A DNA stretch of 28,284 bases from Lachnospiraceae bacterium (GCA_017483425.1 JAFUWM010000210.1:1-28284); one strand, 5' to 3'; numbered from the stretch's first letter, positions 8,219-16,579 are shown. A program made the numbers and translations. Notes: generated by a model from the sequence alone, not told the origin.

Positions 8219-8911
8219 ATGCTTGAAGAACTGAAAAAGGAAGTATATGAAGCAAACATGCTGCTCCCGAAGCATGATCTTGTGACATTCACATGGGGAA
8301 ATGTAAGCGGGGTTGACAGAGAACAAAAGCTCTTTGTCATCAAACCGTCAGGCGTTCCATATGAGGATCTCACACCGGATGACATGGTGGTAGTTGACTT
8401 CGACGGAAATAAAGTCGAAGGGAAACTCAATCCCTCATCGGATACAGCAACACATGCGGAGCTTTACAGTAAATTTGATGATATAGGCGGTGTCGTTCAC
8501 ACCCACAGTCCTTGGGCTACAAGCTGGGCACAGGCAGGAAGATCAATCCCCTGCTATGGTACGACCCATGCGGATTATTTTTATGGCAGTGTTCCCTGTC
8601 TCAGGGTTCTTACCCAGAAAGAAATGGACGAGGGATATGAGAAAAACACCGGAGTCCTGATCACGGACTATTTCAAGGACAAGGATCACAATGCTATACA
8701 GGCTGTCCTCTGCAAGAATCACGGCCCGTTTACCTGGGGTAAGGATGCTGAGGACGCGGTACACTGTGCCGTAGTCCTTGAGGTTGTCGCAAAGATGGCC
8801 TGCCGCACCGAGGAGATCAACCCGAGAGTGGAGCCCACGCCGCAGCACCTCATGGACAAGCATTATTATCGTAAGCATGGTGAAAACGCCTACTACGGTC
8901 AGGGGAAATAA
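8219..8911 (+). CDS. araD: L-ribulose-5-phosphate 4-epimerase
   Basis: 230 residues, matching E. coli AraD (231). Converts L-ribulose 5-phosphate to D-xylulose 5-phosphate by a class II aldolase-type retro-aldol with zinc. Zinc ligands His94 and His96 (VVHTHSPW) and His168 (CKNHGPF) are present, as are Asp75 (NPSSDTATH) and Asp119 (THADYFYG), matching the catalytic Asp76 and Asp120 of E. coli. GNVSG and KPSGV form the phosphate site. The ATG follows CGGAGGATG. The product is a transketolase substrate, and transketolase follows. The usual partners araA and araB are not in the window. A paralogue for another 5-phosphate (UlaF/SgbE type) cannot be excluded. Confidence 0.9.
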   Translation: MLEELKKEVYEANMLLPKHDLVTFTWGNVSGVDREQKLFVIKPSGVPYEDLTPDDMVVVDFDGNKVEGKLNPSSDTATHAELYSKFDDIGGVVHTHSPWATSWAQAGRSIPCYGTTHADYFYGSVPCLRVLTQKEMDEGYEKNTGVLITDYFKDKDHNAIQAVLCKNHGPFTWGKDAEDAVHCAVVLEVVAKMACRTEEINPRVEPTPQHLMDKHYYRKHGENAYYGQGK

Positions 8912-8953
8912 ACAAAATAAGATATAAAACTATATTTTATCGAGGAGGTATAC

Positions 8954-9784
8954 ATGGATAAGAAAGAACTACAGCAAACCGCCGTCAAAGTCCGCAAAGG
9001 CATAGTCACAGCGGTACATTCGGCAAAAGCCGGTCATCCGGGCGGATCACTTTCCGCAGCGGATATCTTCACGTATCTGTATTTTAAGGAGATGAACATC
9101 GATCCCAAGGATCCGAAAAAGCCCGACAGGGACAGATTCGTGCTTTCAAAGGGTCATACCGCGCCGGGGTTATATTCGGCTATGGCAAACAGGGGATATT
9201 TCCCTGTAGAGGAGCTTACAACACTGAGAAAGCTCGGCTCCAAGCTTCAGGGACATCCGAATATGAACGATGTACCGGGTATAGATATGTCATCGGGTTC
9301 TCTGGGGCAGGGGCTTTCCGCAGCAGATGGAATGGCGCTTGCTGCAAAGCTTGATGGAAAAGACTACAGGGTTTATTGCCTATGCGGAGATGGAGAGCTC
9401 CAGGAGGGTCAGATCTGGGAGGCAGCTATGTTTGCCGGAGCCAAAGGACTCGATAACCTCTGCGTCATAGTGGACAATAACAATCTGCAGATAGACGGTC
9501 CTATAGATCAGGTCTGCTCGCCTTATCCCATTGACAAGAAATTTGAGGCATTCAATTTCCATGTGATCAATATAGATGGAAACGACTTTGACCAGATAGA
9601 GAAGGCTTTTGACGAGGCAAAAGCCACAAAGGGACAGCCGACCTGCATCGTCGCGAAGACGGTAAAGGGCAAGGGTGTATCATTCATGGAGAATAATGTA
9701 AGCTGGCATGGCACCGCGCCTAATGACGAGCAGTATGCCGTAGCTATGGCAGACCTCGATAAAATAGAGGAGGGCTTAAAATGA
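8954..9784 (+). CDS. Transketolase, N-terminal (thiamine-diphosphate) subunit
   Basis: 276 residues. First half of a split transketolase, which moves two-carbon units between ketose and aldose phosphates. Seen: SAKAGHPGGSLS with the conserved His28, SKGHTAPGLY, the GSLGQGLSAA segment, and the ThDP/metal motif from GDGELQEG (145-152) to VDNNNLQIDG (173-182). It ends where the pyrimidine-binding domain would start in the one-chain enzyme. GAGGAGG precedes the ATG. The stop overlaps the next start as ATGA, so the two halves are made together. Confidence 0.95.
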   Translation: MDKKELQQTAVKVRKGIVTAVHSAKAGHPGGSLSAADIFTYLYFKEMNIDPKDPKKPDRDRFVLSKGHTAPGLYSAMANRGYFPVEELTTLRKLGSKLQGHPNMNDVPGIDMSSGSLGQGLSAADGMALAAKLDGKDYRVYCLCGDGELQEGQIWEAAMFAGAKGLDNLCVIVDNNNLQIDGPIDQVCSPYPIDKKFEAFNFHVINIDGNDFDQIEKAFDEAKATKGQPTCIVAKTVKGKGVSFMENNVSWHGTAPNDEQYAVAMADLDKIEEGLK

Positions 9785-10722
9785 GTGAAGAGATAAAAAA
9801 AGTAGCTACGAGACAGAGCTATGGCGAGGCACTGGCGGAACTCGGGGATCAGTATCCGGATCTTGTGGTTCTTGACGCGGATCTCGCAAACGCCACAAAG
9901 ACAGGTATATTCCAGAAGAAATTCCCTGACAGGCATATCGACTGCGGTATAGCAGAGGCGGATATGACAGGCATAGCGGCAGGACTTGCTACCTGCGGCA
10001 AGATACCTTTCATCAGTTCATTTGCGATGTTTGCTTCCGGCAGAAATTTTGAGCAGGTTAGGAATTCGATCGGATATCCGCACCTTAATGTAAAGATTGG
10101 AGCTACCCATGCGGGGATAACTGTCGGAGAGGATGGCGCTTCGCATCAGTGCATGGAGGATCTTGCCCTGATGAGGACGATCCCCGGAATGACGGTAGTT
10201 TGTCCCTCTGATGATATCGAGACAAAGGCAGCGGTAAAAGCCGCGCTTGAGATGGAGGGTCCTTTCTATATGAGGACAAGCCGTGCGGCTACGCCGGTTA
10301 TAAATGATACGCCGGATTATAAGTTTGAGCTTGGCAAGGGCATACTCATGAAGGATGGTACCGACATCACGATCATCGCCACCGGTATAGAAGTCTGCTA
10401 TGCCCTTGAAGCCGCAAAGTCGCTTGAGGCAGACGGGGTATCCGCAAGAGTCATAAATATCCATACGATAAAGCCTCTTGATGAAGATATAGTCCTTAAG
10501 GCGGCGAAAGAAACGAAGAAGATATTTACGGTAGAGGAGGCTACGATAATCGGTGGCCTCGGCTCCGCGGTAACGGAGCTTACTGCGGCAAAGCAACCAG
10601 CAGAAGTGCATCGCATAGGTATGAAGGATGTATTCGGAGAATCCGGCACATGGTCGGGACTCCTCGAAAAATACGAGCTGGATGGCAAGGGCATCTACGG
10701 ACAGATAAAGAAACTGATCTGA
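9781..10722 (+). CDS. Transketolase, C-terminal subunit
   Basis: 313 residues. Second half of the split transketolase: the pyrimidine-binding domain with catalytic Glu59 (DCGIAEADMTGIAAGLA), which activates the ThDP ring, then the C-terminal transketolase domain (DITIIATGIEV, VINIHTIKPLD, EEATIIGGLG). Start ATG at 9781 overlaps the partner's stop codon, a translational-coupling arrangement suited to a 1:1 complex. A related family, two-gene DXP synthase-like proteins, is less likely because the N-terminal half is plainly transketolase. Last gene before a strong hairpin. Confidence 0.95.
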   Translation: MSEEIKKVATRQSYGEALAELGDQYPDLVVLDADLANATKTGIFQKKFPDRHIDCGIAEADMTGIAAGLATCGKIPFISSFAMFASGRNFEQVRNSIGYPHLNVKIGATHAGITVGEDGASHQCMEDLALMRTIPGMTVVCPSDDIETKAAVKAALEMEGPFYMRTSRAATPVINDTPDYKFELGKGILMKDGTDITIIATGIEVCYALEAAKSLEADGVSARVINIHTIKPLDEDIVLKAAKETKKIFTVEEATIIGGLGSAVTELTAAKQPAEVHRIGMKDVFGESGTWSGLLEKYELDGKGIYGQIKKLI

Positions 10723-10736
10723 AATATAATACTACT

Positions 10737-10764
10737 GAGAGCGGCCGATATCACGGCCGCTCTC
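10737..10764 (+). terminator. Hairpin ending the pfkA-transketolase run
   Basis: Stem of 11 perfect pairs (GAGAGCGGCCG with CGGCCGCTCTC) around the 6-nt loop ATATCA, 14 nt after the transketolase stop. Only a short T tract follows (TT then AAAT), so it may be a weak intrinsic terminator or mainly protect the 3' end. Confidence 0.75.
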
Positions 10765-10794
10765 TTAAATCCATTCGCTAAGAGTTCTTTTATA

Positions 10795-10803
10795 TGGTAA
10801 AAT
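10795..10803 (+). promoter_or_regulatory. Extended -10 box abutting the start codon
   Basis: TGG plus TAAAAT (10798-10803), an extended -10 with one mismatch. Only six bases separate it from the ATG at 10810, which places the predicted transcription start at or within the start codon. No clear -35. Confidence 0.55.
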
Positions 10804-10809
10804 ACCACC

Positions 10810-11997
10810 ATGCCAAAATTCACTTTAGTAAAAGGAAACAGATCATCAGGGGAAAAATCCGCCGATTGGGAGATACTGAAGCATCGTATTAAAAAGATCA
10901 TGCGGGTCGTGGCGTTTGTCGCGGTGCTGGTTTTTGTCATCTGGCTGATCCACCGTCTGTATCAGAATACTACTTTTAATGACTATGAGATCCTGTCAAA
11001 AACCATGCGGCAGGACTCGGACACCTCAAAGTATTTAGCTTATAACGGCCATGTGCCGAAGCTCTCCAGGGACGGAGCGGAGGCCTTTGAAGGTAACGGC
11101 AAGGCCATCTGGAATGTGACCTATGAAATGCAAAATCCCCAGGCTGCCACTTGTGAGGATTTTGTGGCGATAGCCGATGAGATGGGAACGGAAATATATG
11201 TGGCATCTGCTGCCGATGACATGAACAAGATCTCCACCAAGCTGCCGATCCTGGATCTCTGCGTTTCAAAACAGGGGGTAGTGGCTGCCGTTTTGGAGGA
11301 TTCCGGCACATCGTGGGTAAGGCTTTTTGATAAATCAGGAGAAGAGCTGGCATCTATAAAATGCTCCATGGCGGAGAGCGGATATCCCATGGACATCTCC
11401 CTGTCTCCATCCGGATATCTGCTTGCTGTAGCTTATACCCGGGTAGAAGGTGATTCAATGCGCAGCTCCATAGCCTTTTATAATTTCGGGGATGTGGGAG
11501 CGAATGAGAGTGATCACTATATGAGCGGCTATGATTTTGCGGGTACCATGATCCCGAGAGTGAAGTTCCTTAATGACTCCACGGCGTTCGCAATGGGCAC
11601 GGACAAGATGATCATATTCTCCGGAGACCAGAAGCCGGAGAAGAAATACGAATACAGCTTTGACACCCGGGTTAAAGGCGTATTCTACAGTGAGGACCGC
11701 ATTGTTCTGGTGAGGGAGAGCGCCATAGACGGCGGGTATTCCGCATCCGTTTTCAATCTGTCCGGCGAGGAGCTTTTGAGCATACCGTTTGATCTGGATT
11801 ATATAGATGTACAGGTAAGCGGGAAAAGGATCGTGATTTACAGCGATACACATATGTTGATATATGATATGAGGGGAACCATAAAATATGATGGGGCTCT
11901 GGATGACTCGACCCTGCTTGTATCCACTACAGATAACGCACGGCGTTACATATTGGTCAACAGGGAATCCGTGAAGCTCATACAGCTTGTGAAGTAG
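10810..11997 (+). CDS. DUF5711-like membrane-anchored protein
   Basis: 395 residues. A basic cytoplasmic N-terminus (about 1-31), one membrane segment at about 32-50 (VVAFVAVLVFVIWLIHRLY) and a long outer domain rich in short beta strands (for example LDLCVSKQGVVAAVLED, DISLSPSGYLLAVAYT, RVKFLNDSTAFAMGT) that reads like a WD/beta-propeller. I recall this pattern as the DUF5711 family of Clostridia, often next to cvpA as here. Function unknown. The ATG at 10810 has no Shine-Dalgarno sequence and lies just after a -10 box, so a leaderless mRNA is likely; a start at Met30 would remove the basic N-terminus and also lacks a ribosome site. The next gene starts 7 nt after the stop. Confidence 0.75.
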   Translation: MPKFTLVKGNRSSGEKSADWEILKHRIKKIMRVVAFVAVLVFVIWLIHRLYQNTTFNDYEILSKTMRQDSDTSKYLAYNGHVPKLSRDGAEAFEGNGKAIWNVTYEMQNPQAATCEDFVAIADEMGTEIYVASAADDMNKISTKLPILDLCVSKQGVVAAVLEDSGTSWVRLFDKSGEELASIKCSMAESGYPMDISLSPSGYLLAVAYTRVEGDSMRSSIAFYNFGDVGANESDHYMSGYDFAGTMIPRVKFLNDSTAFAMGTDKMIIFSGDQKPEKKYEYSFDTRVKGVFYSEDRIVLVRESAIDGGYSASVFNLSGEELLSIPFDLDYIDVQVSGKRIVIYSDTHMLIYDMRGTIKYDGALDDSTLLVSTTDNARRYILVNRESVKLIQLVK

Positions 11998-12004
11998 GCT
12001 TCGT

Positions 12005-12517
12005 ATGATAAATCCTGATGCATTGTTTCTTATAATAGTTGCGATATTGCTGGTATGCTTTTTTGCTGGAAGAAGGGCGGGGCTGATCCGTACGCTCATA
12101 CCGGTCGTATCTGCTTTCGCTTCTTTCGGGCTTCTGGCAGTGGCGCTTCCTGTACTGAGGGAAGACGTTATGGGGGCGGTCACCGTATTTGATATAAACA
12201 GCGCGATAGTAGATATAGTGGCTTTCGCTGTCACTTTCCTGCTGCTCAGATGGCTCATCAAAGCAATACTTAAGCTTTTCAGGGTAATAGGAGACGCGCC
12301 CGTGCTTGGCAGCGTGAACCGTATGCTTGGCGGGATCGTGGGATTTCTAGGGGGACTCATGATCGTATGGAGTGCTTTTTTCTTTATTCTTCTTCTCTAC
12401 GGTCCGGATGGTCTGCCCCAGTTCTATAACGCGATAGGGCAGAATGAATTCGTGAAGCTTCTATATAATAATAACCTTATTACCACATTTGTGAACTTCT
12501 TTGTGTTTGTCTCTTGA
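12005..12517 (+). CDS. CvpA family membrane protein
   Basis: 170 residues with four likely membrane segments (about 6-22, 30-53, 65-85 and 100-126). The short basic loop GRRAGLIRT after the first segment is typical of CvpA/colicin V production proteins. Members affect biofilm, envelope stress or secretion, but the molecular role is unclear. Start ATG at 12005 has a weak AGG upstream and sits 7 nt after the DUF5711-like gene, so the two are probably one operon. A terminator follows at 12530. Confidence 0.8.
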   Translation: MINPDALFLIIVAILLVCFFAGRRAGLIRTLIPVVSAFASFGLLAVALPVLREDVMGAVTVFDINSAIVDIVAFAVTFLLLRWLIKAILKLFRVIGDAPVLGSVNRMLGGIVGFLGGLMIVWSAFFFILLLYGPDGLPQFYNAIGQNEFVKLLYNNNLITTFVNFFVFVS

Positions 12518-12529
12518 AATTGTGTGTTG

Positions 12530-12560
12530 CATATATTTTGACCACAAAATATATGTTTTT
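12530..12560 (+). terminator. Intrinsic terminator after cvpA-family gene
   Basis: Perfect 11-bp AT-rich stem CATATATTTTG / CAAAATATATG around the loop ACCA, followed directly by TTTTT (12556-12560). This separates the DUF5711-cvpA pair from the ribosomal superoperon. Confidence 0.88.
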
Positions 12561-12593
12561 CTGAAATCACCTGGATTTTGTTTAAATTTTTTC

Positions 12594-12620
12594 TTGCATT
12601 GCGTCTGAAACTGTGATAAT
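12594..12620 (+). promoter_or_regulatory. Promoter of the rpsJ leader and S10 operon
   Basis: TGTGATAAT (12612-12620) is an extended -10 with five of six matches. TTGCAT at 12594-12599 is a weak -35 with a short 15-nt spacer. Transcription would start near 12626, almost exactly where the folded RNA begins, which supports the call. Confidence 0.6.
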
Positions 12621-12623
12621 CTA

Positions 12624-12856
12624 GCACTTGCCGTGACGCGATAGCTGGGAAGCGGAAGTTGCTGTCAAAGCGAGTATTTAACTACTCAGACCCAGGCGAG
12701 ACAGGTAATTTCGTGGAGCGAATGTCAAGTCATAGATACTGGCGACGAAGTCACTGTACAGATATTGGATGGGGCAAAGCCTTAAGGGAACTGGCTCCGG
12801 ACATAGTTAAGCCGATTTTCGTGTTTAAATATATAAGGACACACGCGGCAATGTGT
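12624..12856 (+). ncRNA. Structured, pseudoknotted RNA upstream of rpsJ (raiA-motif candidate)
   Basis: A coherent fold can be drawn by eye. Closing helix: GCAC-TTGCCG (12624-12633) with CGGCAA-t-GTGT (12846-12856). Helix 2: GTGAC (12633-12637) with GTCAC (12750-12754). Helix 3: CTGTC (12662-12666) with GACAG (12700-12704), holding hairpin GAGTA/TACTC (12672-12687). Pseudoknot: CTGGG (12645-12649) with CCCAG (12691-12695). Hairpins: TTCG/CGAA (12710-12722), GGGGC/GCTCC with AGCC/GGCT inside (12771-12798), and CGTGT/ACACG (12820-12845). It starts at the predicted transcription start and has no terminator, so it may be an rpsJ leader or a processed RNA. Length and pseudoknot recall the raiA motif of Firmicutes (about 210 nt). 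That name is from memory and unverified, whereas structure itself is well supported. An alternative is a ribosomal protein-binding leader. Confidence 0.65.
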
Positions 12857-12903
12857 ACAGTCACCGACTAAAGAAATTATTAATTAAGGAGGCGACTTTT
12901 TTT

Positions 12904-13224
12904 ATGGCAAAACAGGTAATGAGGATCACACTTAAGGCATATGACCATGAGCTTGTTGATCAGTCTGCAGCAAAGATCATCGAGGCGGTAAGGAAGAACG
13001 GTTCCGACGTTTCCGGACCTGTACCTCTTCCTACTAAAAAAGAGGTGATCACTATCCTTCGTGCGGTACACAAGTACAAGGATTCCAGAGAGCAGTTTGA
13101 GCAGAGGACACATAAGAGGCTCATAGATGTGATCGCGCCTACGCAAAAGACTGTTGATGTGCTTCAGCGTCTTGAGATGCCTGCAGGTGTCTACATCGAT
13201 ATCAAGATGAAAGAAAAGAATTAA
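12904..13224 (+). CDS. rpsJ: 30S ribosomal protein S10
   Basis: 106 residues. Part of the 30S head and, as NusE, a partner of NusB in transcription antitermination. Seen: [18 protein letters not shown] at the N-terminus, [18 protein letters not shown], and [20 protein letters not shown]. The frame is open further up to 12853, but ATG 12904 is chosen because TAAGGAGG (12885-12892) precedes it and [14 protein letters not shown] matches the family start. First gene of the S10-spc-alpha superoperon. Confidence 0.97.
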   Translation: MAKQVMRITLKAYDHELVDQSAAKIIEAVRKNGSDVSGPVPLPTKKEVITILRAVHKYKDSREQFEQRTHKRLIDVIAPTQKTVDVLQRLEMPAGVYIDIKMKEKN

Positions 13225-13235
13225 TTATTAAGAAG

Positions 13236-13270
13236 TGCGTATTGAACACGATACAGTGTTCCGAGGCGCA
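13236..13270 (+). promoter_or_regulatory. Hairpin between rpsJ and rplC
   Basis: Inner stem GAACAC/GTGTTC (13244-13249 with 13256-13261) around GATACA, and outer stem TGCG/CGCA (13236-13239 with 13267-13270) across an uneven internal loop. No T tract follows, so not a terminator. It may be a processing or protein-binding site in the mRNA. Confidence 0.45.
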
Positions 13271-13288
13271 GAAAGGACAGAATAAAAG

Positions 13289-13972
13289 ATGAAAAAAGCA
13301 ATACTTGCAAAAAAAGTAGGTATGACACAGATCTTTGATGAAAACGGAATCCTCATACCGGTAACGGTACTTGAGGCGGGGCCCTGTGTCGTAACCCAGC
13401 TTAAGACTATCGAAAACGACGGCTATGAGGCTGTTCAGGTAGGCTTTGGCGATAAAAAGGAAAAGATCGTGACCAAGGACAAGGGAGGAGCCAAGTCCGT
13501 AGCACACAGACATGGCGTTAATAAGCCTGAAATGGGTCACTTCAAAAAAGCAGGTGTGGAGCCTAAGCGGTATCTCAGAGAGTTCAAGTTTGAGAACTGC
13601 GCCGATTATGAATTAGGCGCTGAGATCAAGGCGGATATATTTGAAGCAGGTGATAAGGTCGATGTTACGGCCATATCAAAGGGAAAAGGCTTTCAGGGTG
13701 CCATCAAGAGATTAGGTCAGCACAGAGGACCTATGAAGCATGGCTCCAAGTTCCATCGTCATCAGGGTTCAAACGGAGCTACATCCTCACCCAGCCGTGT
13801 ATTCAAGGGAAAGGGAATGCCGGGACACATGGGATCCGTACAGGTAACGGTGCGAAATCTTGAGGTTGTACGCGCGGATGCCGAGAAGAATCTGCTGCTC
13901 ATCAAGGGCGCGGTACCCGGACCCAAGAAGGGCCTGATAACGATCAAAGAGACTACGAAGGTCTCTAAATAA
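13289..13972 (+). CDS. rplC: 50S ribosomal protein L3
   Basis: 227 residues, somewhat longer than the 209 of E. coli. An early-assembly protein that binds 23S rRNA and reaches toward the peptidyl transferase centre. Seen: [19 protein letters not shown], the central extension [20 protein letters not shown] and [14 protein letters not shown], and [19 protein letters not shown]. The extra length lies mostly in the first domain ([20 protein letters not shown]). Start ATG follows GAAAGGACAG. Confidence 0.97.
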   Translation: MKKAILAKKVGMTQIFDENGILIPVTVLEAGPCVVTQLKTIENDGYEAVQVGFGDKKEKIVTKDKGGAKSVAHRHGVNKPEMGHFKKAGVEPKRYLREFKFENCADYELGAEIKADIFEAGDKVDVTAISKGKGFQGAIKRLGQHRGPMKHGSKFHRHQGSNGATSSPSRVFKGKGMPGHMGSVQVTVRNLEVVRADAEKNLLLIKGAVPGPKKGLITIKETTKVSK

Positions 13973-13995
13973 TCGAAAGGAAGGAGGAAGCTAAG

Positions 13996-14616
13996 GTGGC
14001 AAACGTAAAAGTTTACGATATGACAGGAAAAGAGACGGGCTCCATGGAGCTTGATGACAATATTTTTGGCATTAAGGTCAATGAGCACCTCATACATATG
14101 GCAGTAACCCAGTATCTGGCAGATAACCGTCAGGGTACACAGAAAGCAAAGACCAGATCGGAGGTTTCCGGCGGCGGCAGGAAGCCCTGGAGACAGAAGG
14201 GTACAGGACACGCAAGACAGGGATCAACGAGATCACCCCAGTGGAGACACGGCGGAGTGGTTTTTGCTCCGGTTCCCAGAGACTACAGCTTCAAGCTCAA
14301 TAAGAAAGAGAAGAGGATCGCCTTAAAGAGCGCGCTCACATCAAGGGTTGAAGCGGATAAGCTCATAGTTCTCGATGATCTGAAGCTTGACGGTATCAAG
14401 ACTAAGGAAATGAAGAAGGTACTGGACGCGCTCAAGGTTGATAAGGCGTTGGTGGTGCTTGATTCACTTGACAGGAATGTCATTATTTCAGCAAGGAACC
14501 TGCCGAGGGTCGCGACCGCCCAGGCAAACAGCATCAATACATATGACATCATGAAATACAGCACGGTCGTTGCAACCAAGGCGGCTGTGGAGAAGATACA
14601 GGAGGTATACGCATAA
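13996..14616 (+). CDS. rplD: 50S ribosomal protein L4
   Basis: 206 residues. Lines the exit tunnel; in E. coli L4 also represses the S10 operon by binding its leader. Seen: the long tunnel loop [20 protein letters not shown] and [13 protein letters not shown], then [19 protein letters not shown]. The start is GTG at 13996, with AAGGAGG (13981-13987) well spaced. The stop overlaps the rplW start as TAATG. Confidence 0.97.
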   Translation: MANVKVYDMTGKETGSMELDDNIFGIKVNEHLIHMAVTQYLADNRQGTQKAKTRSEVSGGGRKPWRQKGTGHARQGSTRSPQWRHGGVVFAPVPRDYSFKLNKKEKRIALKSALTSRVEADKLIVLDDLKLDGIKTKEMKKVLDALKVDKALVVLDSLDRNVIISARNLPRVATAQANSINTYDIMKYSTVVATKAAVEKIQEVYA

Positions 14617-14915
14617 TGGCTGACATTAAATATTACGATGTGATACTTCGTCCTGTGATCACAGAGAAGTCAATGAACCTTCAGACGGAAAAGAAATATA
14701 CATTCTATGTTGCGCCTGAAGCAAACAAGGTAATGATAAAAGAGGCTGTCGAGAAAATGTTCGACGGCGTAAAGGTCGAGAAGGTCTACACGATGAACCT
14801 GCAGGGTAAAAAGCGCAGGAGAGGATATACGGTAGGTATGACGGCAAAGAAGAAAAAGGCCATAGTTAAGCTTACCGAGGATTCAAAGGATATTGAGATC
14901 TTCTCAGGACTTTGA
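14616..14915 (+). CDS. rplW: 50S ribosomal protein L23
   Basis: 99 residues. Sits at the tunnel exit and docks trigger factor and signal recognition particle. Seen: [35 protein letters not shown], and the loop [20 protein letters not shown]. The ATG overlaps the rplD stop by one base, with GGAGGT inside the end of rplD. A gap of 100 nt before rplB shows no convincing hairpin or promoter. Confidence 0.97.
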   Translation: MADIKYYDVILRPVITEKSMNLQTEKKYTFYVAPEANKVMIKEAVEKMFDGVKVEKVYTMNLQGKKRRRGYTVGMTAKKKKAIVKLTEDSKDIEIFSGL

Positions 14916-15015
14916 TCCGATAAAGAGTCAGTTTGATCTGAGATAAAGATATGCCCGGTATGAAGACCCTAAGGCCGGACGATAAAAGTATTCAGATACA
15001 GAAAGGAAATTAGAG

Positions 15016-15861
15016 ATGGGAATAAAAACTTATAAGCCCTATACGCCGTCAAGAAGAAACATGACGGGCTCTGATTTCTCGGAGATCACAAAGAAAGCTC
15101 CGGAGAAATCTCTGCTGGTATCAAAAAAGAAAAATTCAGGAAGAAACAATCAGGGCAAGATCACCGTACGTCACAGAGGCGGCGGAAACAGACAGAAGTA
15201 CAGGATAATTGATTTCAGAAGAAATGATAAGGATGGAATACCCGCAAAGGTAGCAGGCATCGAATATGATCCTAACAGGACCGCGAATATCGCGCTGCTC
15301 ATATACGCGGATGGCGAGAAGAGATATATCCTTGCTCCGAACGGACTTAAGGACGGTATGACCGTCATGAACGGTCCCGAAGCCGAGATCAGAGTTGGAA
15401 ACTGCCTGCCGTTCAAATACATTCCTGTAGGTACTGAAGTACATAATATAGAGATGTATCCCGGCAAGGGCGGACAGATGGTCCGCAGCGCAGGAACCTC
15501 GGCACAGCTCATGGCTAAGGAAGGAAAATACGCTACACTTAAGCTTCCTTCAGGCGAGATGAGGATGGTTCCCATAGAATGCAGAGCAACAATAGGAACT
15601 GTCGGAAATATAGATCACAACCTTATAAATTACGGTAAGGCAGGGCGCATACGCCATATGGGCATCAGGCCTACAGTCCGCGGCTCGGTTATGAACCCGA
15701 ACGACCACCCGCATGGAGGCGGAGAGGGACGCGCACCTATCGGACGTCCCGGACCTTCAACTCCTTGGGGCAAGCCCGCTCTTGGCTACAAGACAAGGAA
15801 GGCCAAGAAGGCAAGCAACAAGCTGATAGTGAGAAGAAGAAACGGTAAGGCACTAGGTTAA
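15016..15861 (+). CDS. rplB: 50S ribosomal protein L2
   Basis: 281 residues, near the usual 275-277. Binds 23S rRNA close to the peptidyl transferase centre and bridges the subunits. Seen: the start [36 protein letters not shown], and the highly conserved [20 protein letters not shown] with the key His. The ATG follows AAAGGAAAT. The operon continues 14 nt after the stop with rpsS. Confidence 0.98.
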   Translation: MGIKTYKPYTPSRRNMTGSDFSEITKKAPEKSLLVSKKKNSGRNNQGKITVRHRGGGNRQKYRIIDFRRNDKDGIPAKVAGIEYDPNRTANIALLIYADGEKRYILAPNGLKDGMTVMNGPEAEIRVGNCLPFKYIPVGTEVHNIEMYPGKGGQMVRSAGTSAQLMAKEGKYATLKLPSGEMRMVPIECRATIGTVGNIDHNLINYGKAGRIRHMGIRPTVRGSVMNPNDHPHGGGEGRAPIGRPGPSTPWGKPALGYKTRKAKKASNKLIVRRRNGKALG

Positions 15862-15875
15862 GGAGGGAAAGACAG

Positions 15876-16157
15876 ATGTCACGTTCAATAAAAAAAGGAC
15901 CGTTTGCGGATGAAAGCCTTTTGAAAAAGATAGATGCTATGAACGCATCGGGCAAGAAAGAGGTAATAAAGACCTGGTCTCGCCGCTCTACTATCTTTCC
16001 TTCATTTGTAGGACATACGATAGCGGTGCATGACGGAAGGAAGCATGTGCCTGTATATGTTACAGAGGATATGGTAGGACACAAGCTCGGCGAGTTTGTA
16101 GCTACAAGGACATACCGAGGACACTCATCATCTGAGTCAAAGTCGGGTGTGAAGTAA
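15876..16157 (+). CDS. rpsS: 30S ribosomal protein S19
   Basis: 93 residues, the standard length. Binds 16S rRNA in the head with S13. Seen: [39 protein letters not shown], and [27 protein letters not shown] precedes the ATG. Confidence 0.98.
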   Translation: MSRSIKKGPFADESLLKKIDAMNASGKKEVIKTWSRRSTIFPSFVGHTIAVHDGRKHVPVYVTEDMVGHKLGEFVATRTYRGHSSSESKSGVK

Positions 16158-16186
16158 GGATAATTAAGGAAGGAGGTCAGTAATCC

Positions 16187-16579
16187 ATGGCAAAAGGACA
16201 TAGATCCCAGATAAAAAGGGAGAGAAACGAAAATAATAGGGAAAAGAGACCGCACGCCAAGTTATCCTACGCAAGAGTTCCGGTACAGAAGGCATGCTTC
16301 GTACTTGACGCGATAAGAGGCAAGGATGTGGATGAGGCAGTAGCGATACTTACATATAGCCCCAGGTATGCATCGGAGGTCATACTAAAGCTCGTTAATT
16401 CAGCTATAGCAAACGCAGAGAATAACAACGGAATGGATCGCTCAAAGCTCTATGTAGCAGAGTGTTTTGCGACACAGGGTCCTATGCTCAAGCGTATACA
16501 GCCCAGGGCACAGGGACGCGCATACAGGATCTTGAAGAGAATGAGCCATATAAACGTCGTACTGGATGAAAGGAGCTAA
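16187..16579 (+). CDS. rplV: 50S ribosomal protein L22
   Basis: 130 residues. Its long beta hairpin lines the exit tunnel near the macrolide site. Seen: HAKLSYARVPVQKACFVLD, ASEVILKLVNSAIANAENN, and the hairpin PMLKRIQPRAQGRAYRILKR. The N-terminus carries an extra basic stretch (HRSQIKRERNENNREKR), common in clostridial L22. GGAAGGAGG precedes the start, and rpsC begins 3 nt after the stop. Confidence 0.97.
   Translation: MAKGHRSQIKRERNENNREKRPHAKLSYARVPVQKACFVLDAIRGKDVDEAVAILTYSPRYASEVILKLVNSAIANAENNNGMDRSKLYVAECFATQGPMLKRIQPRAQGRAYRILKRMSHINVVLDERS

Noticed and set aside
10018..10611. Minus-strand frame of 197 codons opposite the transketolase C subunit
   Set aside because: Antisense shadow of a conserved gene; no recognisable domain.
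12659..12871. A 70-codon plus-strand reading frame inside the rpsJ leader
   Set aside because: It has no ribosome site, its composition is unlike the neighbours, and the same bases form the structured RNA helices.
12853..12903. Longer start for rpsJ
   Set aside because: The extra codons lie over the leader and the ribosome site, and ATG 12904 matches the S10 family start.
14916..15015. Regulatory element in the rplW-rplB gap
   Set aside because: Only 4-bp pairings (TCAG/CTGA and CCGG/CCGG) were found; no promoter or convincing structure.
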